Part shown: one piece after another, positions 28,172 to 36,356 of the stretch
Numbering within the stretch: position 1 is the first letter of the stretch
Layout: each line of letters begins with the position of its first letter
Assembly (NCBI GenBank): GCA_002449335.1
Contig: DKDL01000101.1
Location: 1-64,000 of the forward strand
DNA: 64,000 nt
Direction of reading: 5' to 3'
From: Succinatimonas sp. UBA6849
GTDB lineage: Bacteria > Pseudomonadota > Gammaproteobacteria > Enterobacterales > Succinivibrionaceae
Program-made: the position numbers and the translations under genes
Notes under the pieces: model-generated
The model's database searches: none
Told to the model about the DNA's origin: nothing
The model's input: only the letters and a program-made list of their open reading frames with translations

Positions 28172-28852
28172 ATGGCAAACAGACCATATTTTTCAATATG
28201 TGAAGATGGAAATTCATTTTATAAAGAAAAAAGTGTCGATTTTGAATACTTCTCTGGTTTTTCAATTGTACAAAAACATAAATCAATTAGCTCTCTTCAT
28301 GAATCAATTTTAAAAGTGAAGCCAAACGCCAAAATACTTGAGGTATCAAGAAAATCTGAAAATCCTTTAGGTAATAGCTTAAGTGCTTTTAATCTTCTAT
28401 ATGAATTTGATGACGGAAGGAAAGTCCCATTAGAAAATGTATTTCAGTCATCAAAAGTTTTTAGAAATGGCGGTCCATATTTAGAGCTTCTAAATGTAAC
28501 TCCAGTTGAAGCTAAAAGATATGAAAAGCTTAAGACTTCGGGCGAGCTTACGAAGTTTGTTCTAAATGGAGAGGAATGGCCGTTAGAGCCAAAGACTATG
28601 TTTTATGATTATATATACATAAAATCTTTGCTATCTAATAAGAATTTGTGCGAGCAGTTGTTAAATTTTGATACTTTTACAGATATTGAATTTAATCCAA
28701 AAAAGTCATTTAATTGCCAAGCTCGTTCTGTTGCTATCTGTGTCTCTCTTTTAAAATCAAGGAGAATTCATGATTATCTACAAGACAAAGATCTATTTAA
28801 AGAAATATATAAAGATCAAAAGGTAGAACCAATCCAAACTAGCTTATTTTAA
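28172..28852 (+). CDS. DarT1-associated NADAR-type antitoxin
   Basis: A 226-residue cytosolic protein, 59 bp after the toxin on the same strand. Blocks seen are ILEVSRKSENPLGNSLSAFNL, split from ENVFQSSKVFRNGGPYLELL, EEWPLEPKTMFYDYIYIKSL and DIEFNPKKSFNCQARSVAI. This is the pattern of the family annotated as DarT1-associated NADAR antitoxins. NADAR enzymes remove ADP-ribose from guanosine in nucleic acid, so it should reverse the toxin's mark. Assignment rests on recalled family patterns plus the DarT neighbour. Confidence 0.78.
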   Translation: MANRPYFSICEDGNSFYKEKSVDFEYFSGFSIVQKHKSISSLHESILKVKPNAKILEVSRKSENPLGNSLSAFNLLYEFDDGRKVPLENVFQSSKVFRNGGPYLELLNVTPVEAKRYEKLKTSGELTKFVLNGEEWPLEPKTMFYDYIYIKSLLSNKNLCEQLLNFDTFTDIEFNPKKSFNCQARSVAICVSLLKSRRIHDYLQDKDLFKEIYKDQKVEPIQTSLF

Positions 28853-28880
28853 GTGAATTTAGCTGTTAGCTTTAAAGTTG

Positions 28881-28915
28881 TGATCAGTCATTTTAAAATT
28901 GGCTGATCTGCTTTA
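28881..28915 (+). terminator. Probable terminator of the DarT1-NADAR unit
   Basis: GATCAGTCA (28881-28889) pairs with TGGCTGATC (28899-28907) with one G-U pair, followed by TGCTTTATTTT. The T-tract is interrupted, so strength is uncertain. Confidence 0.55.
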
Positions 28916-29010
28916 TTTTCAATTAATTCTCATTTTTTTTATCAATAGTAGCTCAAAGTAGTCTATAAATTTATTATTTGATGTAAAACCAAAATCATCG
29001 TCAAATTACT

Positions 29011-29039
29011 CTTGAAAACAAAAGCCTTAATCCCCATAT
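29011..29039 (+). promoter_or_regulatory. Sigma-32 (heat-shock) promoter of htpG
   Basis: CTTGAAA at 29011-29017, a 14-bp spacer, then CCCCATAT at 29032-29039. Both boxes match the E. coli RpoH consensus (CTTGAAA and CCCCATNT). Transcription would begin near 29046, giving a leader of about 50 nt before htpG. Confidence 0.9.
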
Positions 29040-29098
29040 AGTCTTACAGATATTCAGATGCGACAAAAGCATCTTAGACTTATGGAGAATAATTAAAA

Positions 29099-31009
29099 AT
29101 GACAGCTACTGTACATGGCTTTCAGACTCAAGTTACTAAACTTTTAGATTTACTTGCAAATTCACTTTATTCAAACAAAGAAGTATTCCTACGTGAGCTT
29201 ATCTCAAATGCATCAGATGCTATTGATAAGTTGCATTTCTTGTCATTGACCAATCAGGATTTAATCAAAGACGATCCTACCTTTAAGATCCAGATCCGTC
29301 CTGATAAAGATGCTAAGACCTTAACCATTACCGATAACGGTATTGGTATGACCCTAGAAGAGGCAAACAATCACTTAGGTACTATTGCTGAGTCTGGTAC
29401 TGAAGCTTTCATGAAGAACCTAACTGGTGATGCAAAGAAAGACTCTCAGTTAATCGGTCAGTTCGGTGTTGGTTTCTACTCAGCATTCATCGTAGCAGAC
29501 AAAGTAACCGTTGTATCTCGTTCAGTTAACGCAAAGCCTGAAGAAGGTGTACGTTGGGAATCAGATGGTAATGGTACCTTTACTTCAGAGAACGTAAATG
29601 TTCCATTCCGTGGTACTCAGATCATCCTACACTTAAAGGATTCAGAAGCTGAATTCCTAGATACCTGGAAACTACGTGAGTGCATTACTAAGTACTCAGA
29701 TCATATTTCAACTCCTGTAGAGCTGTACGAAGAGAAGTATGAAGCTCCTAAAGAGGGCGAGGATAAGGACGAGAAGAAAGAGCCTGAGAAGAAGTTTGAG
29801 TACACTCAGGTCAACAATGCTCAGGCTTTATGGACAAGAGCTCCAAAGGACATTAAAGCTGAAGAGTACAACGAGTTCTATAAGCATTTAAGCCATGACT
29901 ATCAGGATCCTCTAACCTATGCTCATAACAAGGTTGAAGGTGATCTTGAATATACATCATTGCTATATGTTCCAAAGCAGGCTCCATGGGATTTATATAA
30001 CCGTCAGAACGAGCATGGTCTAAAGCTGTACGTTCAACGTGTATTCATTATGGATAAGGCAGAAGCTTTCTTACCAAACTACTTACGTTTCATCCGTGGT
30101 CTGGTTGATACTAATGCTTTACCATTGAACGTATCTCGTGAGTTATTACAGGAAACAGCTGTAACTCGTAAGTTAAAGAAAGCTTTAACCAAGCGTGTTC
30201 TAACCATGTTAGACAAGTTATCTAAGGATAAAGAGAAGTACGCTGAGTTCTACAAGCAGTTTGGTAACGTTCTAAAGGAAGGTCCTGTTGAGGATTATGA
30301 CAATAAGGATGCTATCTTAAAGCTGTTACGCTTTGCTTCAACTCACAATGAGTCATCTGTTCAGGATGTAAGCTTTGAAGACTACATCTCACGTATGAAG
30401 GAAGGTCAGGATAAGATCTACTACATTACAGCTGAGAGCTATGAGGCTGCTGTAAATTCACCTTATCTTGAGAACTTAAAGAACAAGGGTATTGAAGTTC
30501 TTCTAATGTGGGATCGTGTTGATGAGTGGTTAATGGGCAATATCACCGAGTTCTCAGGTAAAGAGTTCGTATCTGCAAATTCTCAGGACTTAAAATTAGG
30601 CAAGTTAGCTGACGAAGAAGAAAAGAAGAAGCAGGAAACTGTTGCTCAGGAAAACAAAGATCTTGTTGAGCGCTTCAAGAAAGCTTTAGGCGATAAGGTA
30701 AAGGATGTTGTTGTTTCAACTCGTCTTATCGATTCACCTTCATGCGTTATTTCTGACACCAATCGTATGATGACTATGCAGATGCGTCGTCTGCTTGAGG
30801 CTAGTGGTCAGAAACTACCTGACGAGAAGTTCACTCTTGAGATTAACCCAGAGCACAAGCTTGTTCAGAAGGCATATGCTGAGGCTGATGAATCAAGATT
30901 CTCTCAGTGGGCTGACTTAATTTATGAGCAGGCATTACTTGCAGATCAAGGCGCTCTAAAAGATCCAAGCACCTTCGTAAAGGCAATGAATACTCTGCTT
31001 TTAGGTTAA
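29099..31009 (+). CDS. htpG: Molecular chaperone HtpG (Hsp90)
   Basis: A 636-residue bacterial Hsp90. The GHKL ATPase motifs are intact: ELISNASDAIDKL near residue 31, DNGIGMTLEE near 80 and GQFGVGFYSAFIVADKV near 120. The middle-domain catalytic arginine region (LPLNVSRELLQE) and the C-terminal dimer domain follow. The acidic/Lys-rich linker EGEDKDEKKEPEKK marks the domain joint. It is driven by a near-perfect heat-shock promoter and closed by its own terminator. Confidence 0.98.
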   Translation: MTATVHGFQTQVTKLLDLLANSLYSNKEVFLRELISNASDAIDKLHFLSLTNQDLIKDDPTFKIQIRPDKDAKTLTITDNGIGMTLEEANNHLGTIAESGTEAFMKNLTGDAKKDSQLIGQFGVGFYSAFIVADKVTVVSRSVNAKPEEGVRWESDGNGTFTSENVNVPFRGTQIILHLKDSEAEFLDTWKLRECITKYSDHISTPVELYEEKYEAPKEGEDKDEKKEPEKKFEYTQVNNAQALWTRAPKDIKAEEYNEFYKHLSHDYQDPLTYAHNKVEGDLEYTSLLYVPKQAPWDLYNRQNEHGLKLYVQRVFIMDKAEAFLPNYLRFIRGLVDTNALPLNVSRELLQETAVTRKLKKALTKRVLTMLDKLSKDKEKYAEFYKQFGNVLKEGPVEDYDNKDAILKLLRFASTHNESSVQDVSFEDYISRMKEGQDKIYYITAESYEAAVNSPYLENLKNKGIEVLLMWDRVDEWLMGNITEFSGKEFVSANSQDLKLGKLADEEEKKKQETVAQENKDLVERFKKALGDKVKDVVVSTRLIDSPSCVISDTNRMMTMQMRRLLEASGQKLPDEKFTLEINPEHKLVQKAYAEADESRFSQWADLIYEQALLADQGALKDPSTFVKAMNTLLLG

Positions 31010-31060
31010 TAAAGTTAATTTTGGAGCTGATACACTCTTTGATATTAGCTCCTAATTTTA

Positions 31061-31085
31061 AAGGAGATCTGATGATCTCCTTTTT
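31061..31085 (+). terminator. Intrinsic terminator of htpG
   Basis: Stem AAGGAGATC/GATCTCCTT with loop TGAT, then five T. A second inverted repeat (GGAGCT/AGCTCC, 31023-31052) lies just before it. Confidence 0.9.
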
Positions 31086-31240
31086 CATTTCTTACGCTTT
31101 ATTAAAATCCATTCTTACAATTTACATTTCTTAACTTCTCTTTAACAAATTTGCTTAATAAGCTCATCTTGATTTAACAGACTCTACTTAACATAAACAA
31201 CGTGCAATGGGCACAGAGAAATAAATTTAAGAGAGTAAAA

Positions 31241-32362
31241 ATGAAAAAGTCATTATTAGCTTTAGCAGTTTTAGCTACAACAGTTTCAGCAAATGCAGCA
31301 ACAGTTTACGAAAAAGATGGTGTGTCATTAAAGGCAGATGGTCGTGTACAGGCTGTAATTTACAATGGCGCTAACAAATTAGCAGGTGAGAGTGATTCTA
31401 CTTTGCAGAACTCAGCTCGTTTTGGTATTGGCGGTTCTACTAAAGTTGGTATCGTAAAATTAACCGGTTACTCACAGTGGGATATGGCTGATGGTAACTC
31501 AAAAGTAGGTAACGGTATTAAAGGTCGTGATCAGTTCGTTCAGGCTGATATCGATAACTTTGGTGGCTTCAAAGCTGGTCGCTTTAAGGGTGCAATCAAT
31601 TATGTTCAGTCAACAACTGATATTTTTGATGATTACGGTGATAATGCAATTACCGCTAACGATGAGCGTAACTCAGGCCGTATTGAGTATGCATTCTCAA
31701 CTAACGGTTTTGATTTAAAGTTAGGTTATTTAACCGCTAACGATTCTTACAAGTTAGAGCAGGGTTTTAAGTCTCACAAAACTGTAGCTGTTAACGATGG
31801 TGCTTCAATTGCAGCAGGTTATACCTTCGATAATGTAGGTTTTGGTCCATTATCAATTCGTGCAGGTTATGAGTTAATCAATGCTCAGAATGACAATCAT
31901 TTAGATGAGAATGGTTTTGCTGTATATGCAACAGATCTTGATAAAGTAAATACATACTCTGTAGGTGCTTTATGGGGCGATTTAGCTCAGGGTTTCTATA
32001 CAGGTTTAGTTTATAACAACCGTACCTTCAAGTTCCGTGAGGCTAATGCTGAAGACTTAAAGACTAAGGGCTTTGAGTGGGTGGTAGCATACACCTTAGA
32101 GTGTGGAGTAAGCTTCAGAACCGGTTACAACGTAATTAACTTCAGCCGTGATGCTAAATACGGTAAGGATATCGATTTTACCCAGAAATCAATCCCTGCT
32201 TACATCAACTATCAGGTAACTCCAAACTTCAATGTATGGACAGAAGCTCGTTTTGATGTAACTAACGAAGACGATTTAGCAGGTATCAATAAGTACAAGA
32301 TCAATGCTTCTTATACCTCAGATAAGAACTTTGCAAGCTTAGGTGCTCGTTATACTTTCTAA
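31241..32362 (+). CDS. Gram-negative porin
   Basis: A 373-residue outer-membrane beta-barrel. The start is set at ATG 31241, giving a clean signal peptide MKKSLLALAVLATTVSANA; an in-frame GTG at 31202 adds a charged segment with no role. The mature part has GVSLKADGRVQAVIYNG, DQFVQADIDNFGGFKAGRFK and alternating strands. It ends in the barrel-recognition phenylalanine (GARYTF). It resembles OmpC/OmpF-type general porins. It is flanked by terminators, so it is monocistronic. Confidence 0.92.
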   Translation: MKKSLLALAVLATTVSANAATVYEKDGVSLKADGRVQAVIYNGANKLAGESDSTLQNSARFGIGGSTKVGIVKLTGYSQWDMADGNSKVGNGIKGRDQFVQADIDNFGGFKAGRFKGAINYVQSTTDIFDDYGDNAITANDERNSGRIEYAFSTNGFDLKLGYLTANDSYKLEQGFKSHKTVAVNDGASIAAGYTFDNVGFGPLSIRAGYELINAQNDNHLDENGFAVYATDLDKVNTYSVGALWGDLAQGFYTGLVYNNRTFKFREANAEDLKTKGFEWVVAYTLECGVSFRTGYNVINFSRDAKYGKDIDFTQKSIPAYINYQVTPNFNVWTEARFDVTNEDDLAGINKYKINASYTSDKNFASLGARYTF

Positions 32363-32402
32363 CTAAAAGATTTGATATTGATTAGATAGATAATCCCTCT
32401 TT

Positions 32403-32429
32403 TCCTGCCTAGAATGGCAGGATTTTTTT
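32403..32429 (+). terminator. Intrinsic terminator of the porin gene
   Basis: Stem TCCTGCC/GGCAGGA with a six-base loop, then seven T. Confidence 0.93.
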
Positions 32430-32440
32430 CTTCAGTTTTT

Positions 32441-32962
32441 TTACTTAACAAGACTAGATGCTCTGTAAAATGCCTTGCTAAAGCCTGAAAGGCTGAAATA
32501 CAGATCAAAATCTCCAATCTTGAAATTAACTTCATTACCTTTTTTAAACTGACTTATGAGCTCATCATTTTTGTTTTGTGGTACAAAGCATTCATGTAAA
32601 GTTTCATCTTCAGCACACTTAGCTTCAAAGTTAATGCTGTATTTATTATCAACAGCAATGGACATATCAACTAAGTAGTACTTAGGTTCCATGCCTTTGT
32701 CAGGTACATCTTTAGTTCTAATAATTTCAATTAGATAAAGCTCAGGACTTAAAAAGTCCAGAAAGATCCCCACATTGTTTTGAGTGTATTTTGACCCCAG
32801 TCTTGCTGTTTTTTGTCCATCAATGACAAATGATCCTGTTATCCATTCGCCATGTTCTCTTACATTAGAAAAAACACCATTACCAGCAAAACAAGACTGA
32901 TGAAGTGTAAAGACTGCTATTGAAATGAGAGTGAACTTTTTTAGTAATTTTGAGCTCGTCAT
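32441..32962 (-). CDS. Secreted protein of unknown function (weakly IalB-like)
   Basis: A 173-residue exported protein. ATG 32962 gives a plausible signal peptide (MTSSKLLKKFTLISIAVFTL, cut near SCFA), and AAGG lies 9 nt upstream; an earlier ATG (33019) adds 19 residues without purpose. The body has GEWITGSFVIDGQ, two cysteines in KCAEDETLHECF, and FSLSGFSKAFYRAS at the end. The overall pattern recalls invasion-associated locus B proteins, but the match is weak. Periplasmic location is likely. Confidence 0.65.
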   Translation of the reverse strand: MTSSKLLKKFTLISIAVFTLHQSCFAGNGVFSNVREHGEWITGSFVIDGQKTARLGSKYTQNNVGIFLDFLSPELYLIEIIRTKDVPDKGMEPKYYLVDMSIAVDNKYSINFEAKCAEDETLHECFVPQNKNDELISQFKKGNEVNFKIGDFDLYFSLSGFSKAFYRASSLVK

Positions 32963-33116
32963 AGAGTAAACCTTAATACCATCATCTACGATTTTTGTAA
33001 CAGAACAAGTAAAAGGCAAGTGGAAACGTAAGAGTATGAGAGTGGTATCCCAATATTTAGTCTTTTGTCTGTAGTTTTTTATTTAATATCAAGAACTTTT
33101 TTGGGAGGAATAAAAG

Positions 33117-33214
33117 ACAATTACACATTATTAATTTTAAATTTAATGTGTGATTGTAAAATTATTGTCATTGACAATGACACATTATTTACATATTATT
33201 TAATGTGTCGTTGT
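33117..33214. promoter_or_regulatory. Twin inverted-repeat operator of the abiE operon
   Basis: Two palindromes of the same design. IR1 arms are ACAATTACACATTA (33117-33130) and TAATGTGTGATTGT (33144-33157). IR2 arms are ACAATGACACATTA (33174-33187) and TAATGTGTCGTTGT (33201-33214). Each has 14-bp arms with one mismatch and a 13-bp spacer, and they are offset by 57 bp. AbiEi proteins are known to repress their operon by binding paired inverted repeats. IR2 ends 15 bp before the abiEi start codon. Confidence 0.85.
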
Positions 33215-33228
33215 ATATAGGTAATAAA

Positions 33229-33822
33229 ATGTCATTAGATGAAAAAATAAAAAAGCTTCTTGAATCATCAGATGATGGAACGATCTCAACATCTCAGGTA
33301 ACAGCCGCAGGTCTTCACCGAAGCGTATTAAGATCTCTTGTAGAGAGAGGAGAAATATACAGATTTGGAAGAGGTCTATATGTAAAAAGTAGTTCTTGGG
33401 AAGATGATTTTTACCTATTGCAACGAAAATATAGTAGAGGCATTTATTCTCATGATACAGCTTTATATTTATTGGGATTCTCTGAGAGAGCTCCTGTTAA
33501 ATACACTATGACCTTTCCTAAAGGATACAATGCACCTTCTCTAAAAAATGAGAATTTGGTTATCAAAAGAGTTGTTCCAGAAAATTATGATTTAGGAATA
33601 ATTGAATTTGAATCTCCTTCTAGGAATCTTATACATATTTATGATTTAGAGAGAACTCTATGTGACATTCTTAGAGGTAAAGGAAGTGATATTCAAATTA
33701 TTAATTATGCTATGAAAATGTATGCAAAATCTAAGGTTAAGAATATTCACAAATTGATGAAGTATGCAGTGCAGTTAAGAGTAAAGCCAAAGATCTTGCA
33801 CTATATGGAGGTTTTGCTTTGA
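33229..33822 (+). CDS. abiEi: AbiEi antitoxin / autorepressor
   Basis: A 197-residue antitoxin of the AbiE system. The N-terminal winged-helix region (DGTISTSQVTAAGLHRSVLRSLVERGEIYRFGRGLYV) is typical of AbiEi_4-type proteins. A C-terminal domain with SHDTALYLLGFSERAP and YDLERTLCDILRGKG follows. ATG 33229 has AGG 9 nt upstream; an in-frame GTG at 33205 would overlap the operator. It overlaps the toxin start by 4 nt, the usual coupling. Confidence 0.93.
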   Translation: MSLDEKIKKLLESSDDGTISTSQVTAAGLHRSVLRSLVERGEIYRFGRGLYVKSSSWEDDFYLLQRKYSRGIYSHDTALYLLGFSERAPVKYTMTFPKGYNAPSLKNENLVIKRVVPENYDLGIIEFESPSRNLIHIYDLERTLCDILRGKGSDIQIINYAMKMYAKSKVKNIHKLMKYAVQLRVKPKILHYMEVLL

Positions 33823-34664
33823 TCACAAATAACCCAATGCAATTAAAAGCTTACATAAAGAAAATAGCCGTTGAGAAAAACATATCAGCGCAGCAGGTCA
33901 TGCAAAACTATATGTTAGAACGCTTACTTGAGAGAATTTCTCTTTCGGAATTTAAGTATAATTTTATTTTTAAGGGGGGCTTTCTAATTTCAGCAATTGT
34001 TGGCCTAGACTATCGATCTACTATGGATCTAGATACAACAGTTAAAGGGTTTACCTTAACAAAAGAAAAAATCCTAGGGATTTTTAATGAAATATGCAAA
34101 ATTAAAATTCTCGACGACATTATGTTTGAGGTTGTAAAAGTAGTTGATATCAGAGAAACTGATGATTATCCTGGACTTAGAGTTTCACTCAAAGCAAATT
34201 ATTATCCTATAAGTGTTCCTATTACAGTAGATGTTACAACAGGTGATGTGATAACACCTCGTGAGATTGAATTTTCATATCCTTTACTATTTTCAGATCG
34301 TACTCTAAAAATTCTTTCTTATAACTTAGAAACTGTTTTGGCTGAAAAAATTGAAACAGTGCTTTCACGTAATGTTGCTAGCACTAGACCAAGAGATTTT
34401 TATGATATCTATATTCTTTATTCGTTACGTAAACATGAATGTAAAAAGAGTGTTTTACTATCTGCTCTAAAAAAAACTGCGAATAAACGCAATAGTTCAG
34501 TTTATTTGATAGATTACAAAGAAATTATACAAGAAATTCGTAGTAGCAAAGAACTTAAAGCAAGATGGAAAAACTATAGATTATCGTATGATTATGCTAA
34601 AGATATTTCTTTTGAAGATACATGTAATGTTATCCAGTTAATTATGGATGATATTGAATTATAA
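33819..34664 (+). CDS. abiEii: AbiEii nucleotidyltransferase toxin
   Basis: A 281-residue DUF1814 toxin of the DNA polymerase beta-type nucleotidyltransferase fold. Motif I FKGGFLISAIVGLDYRSTMDLDT (residues about 49-71) carries the GG...S-x-x-x-D-x-D signature. VPITVDVTTGD and the late KIETVLSRNVASTRPRDFYDIY lysine/arginine block are present. The protein arrests growth during phage infection when unchecked. The pair is AT-rich with many AGA/ATA codons, as expected for a mobile defence module. Confidence 0.93.
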   Translation: MITNNPMQLKAYIKKIAVEKNISAQQVMQNYMLERLLERISLSEFKYNFIFKGGFLISAIVGLDYRSTMDLDTTVKGFTLTKEKILGIFNEICKIKILDDIMFEVVKVVDIRETDDYPGLRVSLKANYYPISVPITVDVTTGDVITPREIEFSYPLLFSDRTLKILSYNLETVLAEKIETVLSRNVASTRPRDFYDIYILYSLRKHECKKSVLLSALKKTANKRNSSVYLIDYKEIIQEIRSSKELKARWKNYRLSYDYAKDISFEDTCNVIQLIMDDIEL

Positions 34665-34700
34665 AATTGTAGACCTTTAAAATAACTCTTGAAAACAATA

Positions 34701-34730
34701 AACCTGCCCGTCTAAAAAGAAGGGCAGGTT
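34701..34730. terminator. Hairpin between abiEii and the IS, probable ancestral shared terminator
   Basis: AACCTGCCC (34701-34709) pairs perfectly with GGGCAGGTT (34722-34730). On the minus strand it is followed by TATTGTTTTC. Without the IS it would lie about 60 bp past the symporter stop codon, so it probably ended that gene originally. It may also stop abiE transcripts. Confidence 0.65.
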
Positions 34731-34734
34731 TAGG

Positions 34735-34742
34735 AATTTATA
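34735..34742. repeat. Target-site duplication, left copy
   Basis: AATTTATA directly abuts the left IS end and is repeated exactly at 36336-36343. An 8-bp duplication is the ISL3-family norm. Confidence 0.92.
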
Positions 34743-34773
34743 GGTTCAGTCCTAAAAACTGTGGGATCTTTGA

Positions 34774-36234
34774 TCAATCATCTTCCAAAGATCTCCACCT
34801 TTGTCTTGAGGCATCAAACAGTTTAAGAAAGAAATACTCATCATCAGGTAGACCATAACTCTTCCTTCTGATGGTCTTGATCTTCTGGTTGACGCCTTCA
34901 ACTTTTCCGTTAGATAACGGATATTTTGCGTGACTGACTATGCCATCAAAATGATCCTTCAGAAGCTTTCCAAACCATTGGAAATGCTCATTTTCAGAGT
35001 CTTCACAGAACTTGATGATATATTCAATCTTAGCTTTCATTCTGTCAGTAGTGTTCTCTCTGTATGCAGCTTCAATAGCCTCTTTTAGAAAGTCTAAGCT
35101 GAACAGAAGCTCATTCTGACAGAGCAGAGTGTAATACCTACCAAGCTGATTGCCTGTCTGCTCTACAGATTCTTTTTTAAAGAGCTCAGAGCCTTTTGAA
35201 ATCTCTTTACCTAAAAAGGCGTCATTATCTTTGGTTCTAAGTGTTGCCTTTTTAGACGTAAGGATATATTTACATCCCTTAAGAGCTTTAGCTCCTTCTA
35301 TATCACCTGCTTCAATGAGTCTTTTCTGCTCATCCTTACGTACTTGTGATACCACCTTGTCATTAAAGTTCTTAACAATATGGAAGTAATCATAAACTAT
35401 CTTCAGGTGAGGACATTTCTCTTTAAATGCTTCCTCAAAGTCAGAGTTCATATCTGATGATACAGCCTCTACCTTAGACATCCATTCAAGACCTACGTGC
35501 TCTATAAAGTCATAGACAACCTTTTTCTTTTTACCAGCCTGCAACCACAGAATACAGCCAGTCTCCATATTCATGATAAGCGTTGCATAGCGATAGCCAT
35601 CATGCAGCTTAAACTCGTCTATACCAAGGTATCTTGCCTGTGTTTCAGGTTTTATTAAAGCTCTGTGTCCTTTTTTATCTACAGTGACATATAAAGCTTC
35701 AAGCCTTGCCTTATCTATGTCTTTGACAACATTCTTATGCAGTCCTGTAATATGAGCCACTTCCTTTAAGGTCATACCGTAAGCTAGCAGTGTTTCAGCA
35801 TATTCCCTTAAAGGCTCTGTCAACAGATGTTCTTTGCTTTTGAATGGAATATCTGTGATTTCACTGTATTCACAGTTCTCATTAGAACATCTGTACCTGT
35901 ATCGCTGAACCGATACCGCACTGTATTTACCGCCCATAGGTATATGCCTTAGGCTGGTAGTACAAAGTCCGTTCTTATGTAAGATAGCTCCACATTTAGG
36001 ACAAATCCTGGGCTTGTCTGATTTATCATCATAAAAGCCATTTAGATGATATTCGTAAGTCTTGTGTTTATAGGGCTTTTGCTTTGTTCCTATATTACGT
36101 ATTACAGGTTCAGTCTTAAAATAAAGCTGCTTAAAGTTTGTTAAACCTGAAGGAATTGCAACAATTCCTTCTTCAATATTAACTTTTACGTATTCTGGTG
36201 CTTGATCTAACTGTGCATTATAAGTACTATTCAT
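34774..36234 (-). CDS. ISL3 family transposase
   Basis: A 486-residue DDE transposase. An N-terminal zinc-ribbon-like region (CPKCGAIL...C..ENCEY) is followed by a helix-turn-helix (YGMTLKEVAHITGLHKNVVKDI). The catalytic core has IDEFKLHDG (first Asp), SSDMNSDFEEAF (second Asp) and the C-terminal NGKVEGVNQKIKTIRRKSYG with the Glu, the classic ISL3 ending. The frame is intact. Confidence 0.96.
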   Translation of the reverse strand: MNSTYNAQLDQAPEYVKVNIEEGIVAIPSGLTNFKQLYFKTEPVIRNIGTKQKPYKHKTYEYHLNGFYDDKSDKPRICPKCGAILHKNGLCTTSLRHIPMGGKYSAVSVQRYRYRCSNENCEYSEITDIPFKSKEHLLTEPLREYAETLLAYGMTLKEVAHITGLHKNVVKDIDKARLEALYVTVDKKGHRALIKPETQARYLGIDEFKLHDGYRYATLIMNMETGCILWLQAGKKKKVVYDFIEHVGLEWMSKVEAVSSDMNSDFEEAFKEKCPHLKIVYDYFHIVKNFNDKVVSQVRKDEQKRLIEAGDIEGAKALKGCKYILTSKKATLRTKDNDAFLGKEISKGSELFKKESVEQTGNQLGRYYTLLCQNELLFSLDFLKEAIEAAYRENTTDRMKAKIEYIIKFCEDSENEHFQWFGKLLKDHFDGIVSHAKYPLSNGKVEGVNQKIKTIRRKSYGLPDDEYFFLKLFDASRQRWRSLEDD

Positions 36235-36236
36235 TT

Positions 36237-36286
36237 GGGTCTCGTGTATTGGTTTTTGTTGTTAAAAACATTATACATTGAGACCC
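36237..36286 (-). promoter_or_regulatory. IS-internal promoter and start-codon-masking inverted repeat
   Basis: On the minus strand GGGTCTC (36286-36280) is followed by a TATAAT -10 box, and GAGACCC (36243-36237) ends just before the transposase ATG. Transcripts from the internal promoter would lack the first arm. Read-through transcripts from outside would contain both arms and could hide the ribosome-binding region. Confidence 0.5.
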
Positions 36287-36335
36287 TTTTTATTTCTTAA
36301 CTTTCACCTAATCCCACAATTTTCTGTACTGACCC

Positions 36336-36343
36336 AATTTATA
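36336..36343. repeat. Target-site duplication, right copy
   Basis: AATTTATA immediately after the right IS end, identical to 34735-34742. Confidence 0.92.
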
Positions 36344-36356
36344 TAGTTAAGACTTT

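Larger units (their letters stand above)
34743..36335 (-). mobile_element. Complete ISL3-family insertion sequence (1593 bp)
   Basis: The ends are imperfect 25-bp inverted repeats: left GGTTCAGTCC...TGTGGGAT (34743-34767), right reading inward GGGTCAGTAC...TGTGGGAT (36335-36311). It is bounded by an exact 8-bp duplication, AATTTATA. One transposase fills the element. Intact ends, an exact duplication and an open transposase frame indicate recent movement. Confidence 0.95.

Noticed and set aside
30843..31088. Minus-strand ORF over the end of htpG, and similar long antisense ORFs inside thiC, aroC, pyrF-like and porin genes
   Set aside because: These are frame shadows of strong coding regions with no SD and no recognisable domains.
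31202..31240. GTG start for the porin
   Set aside because: It adds a charged stretch before a perfect signal peptide beginning at ATG 31241.
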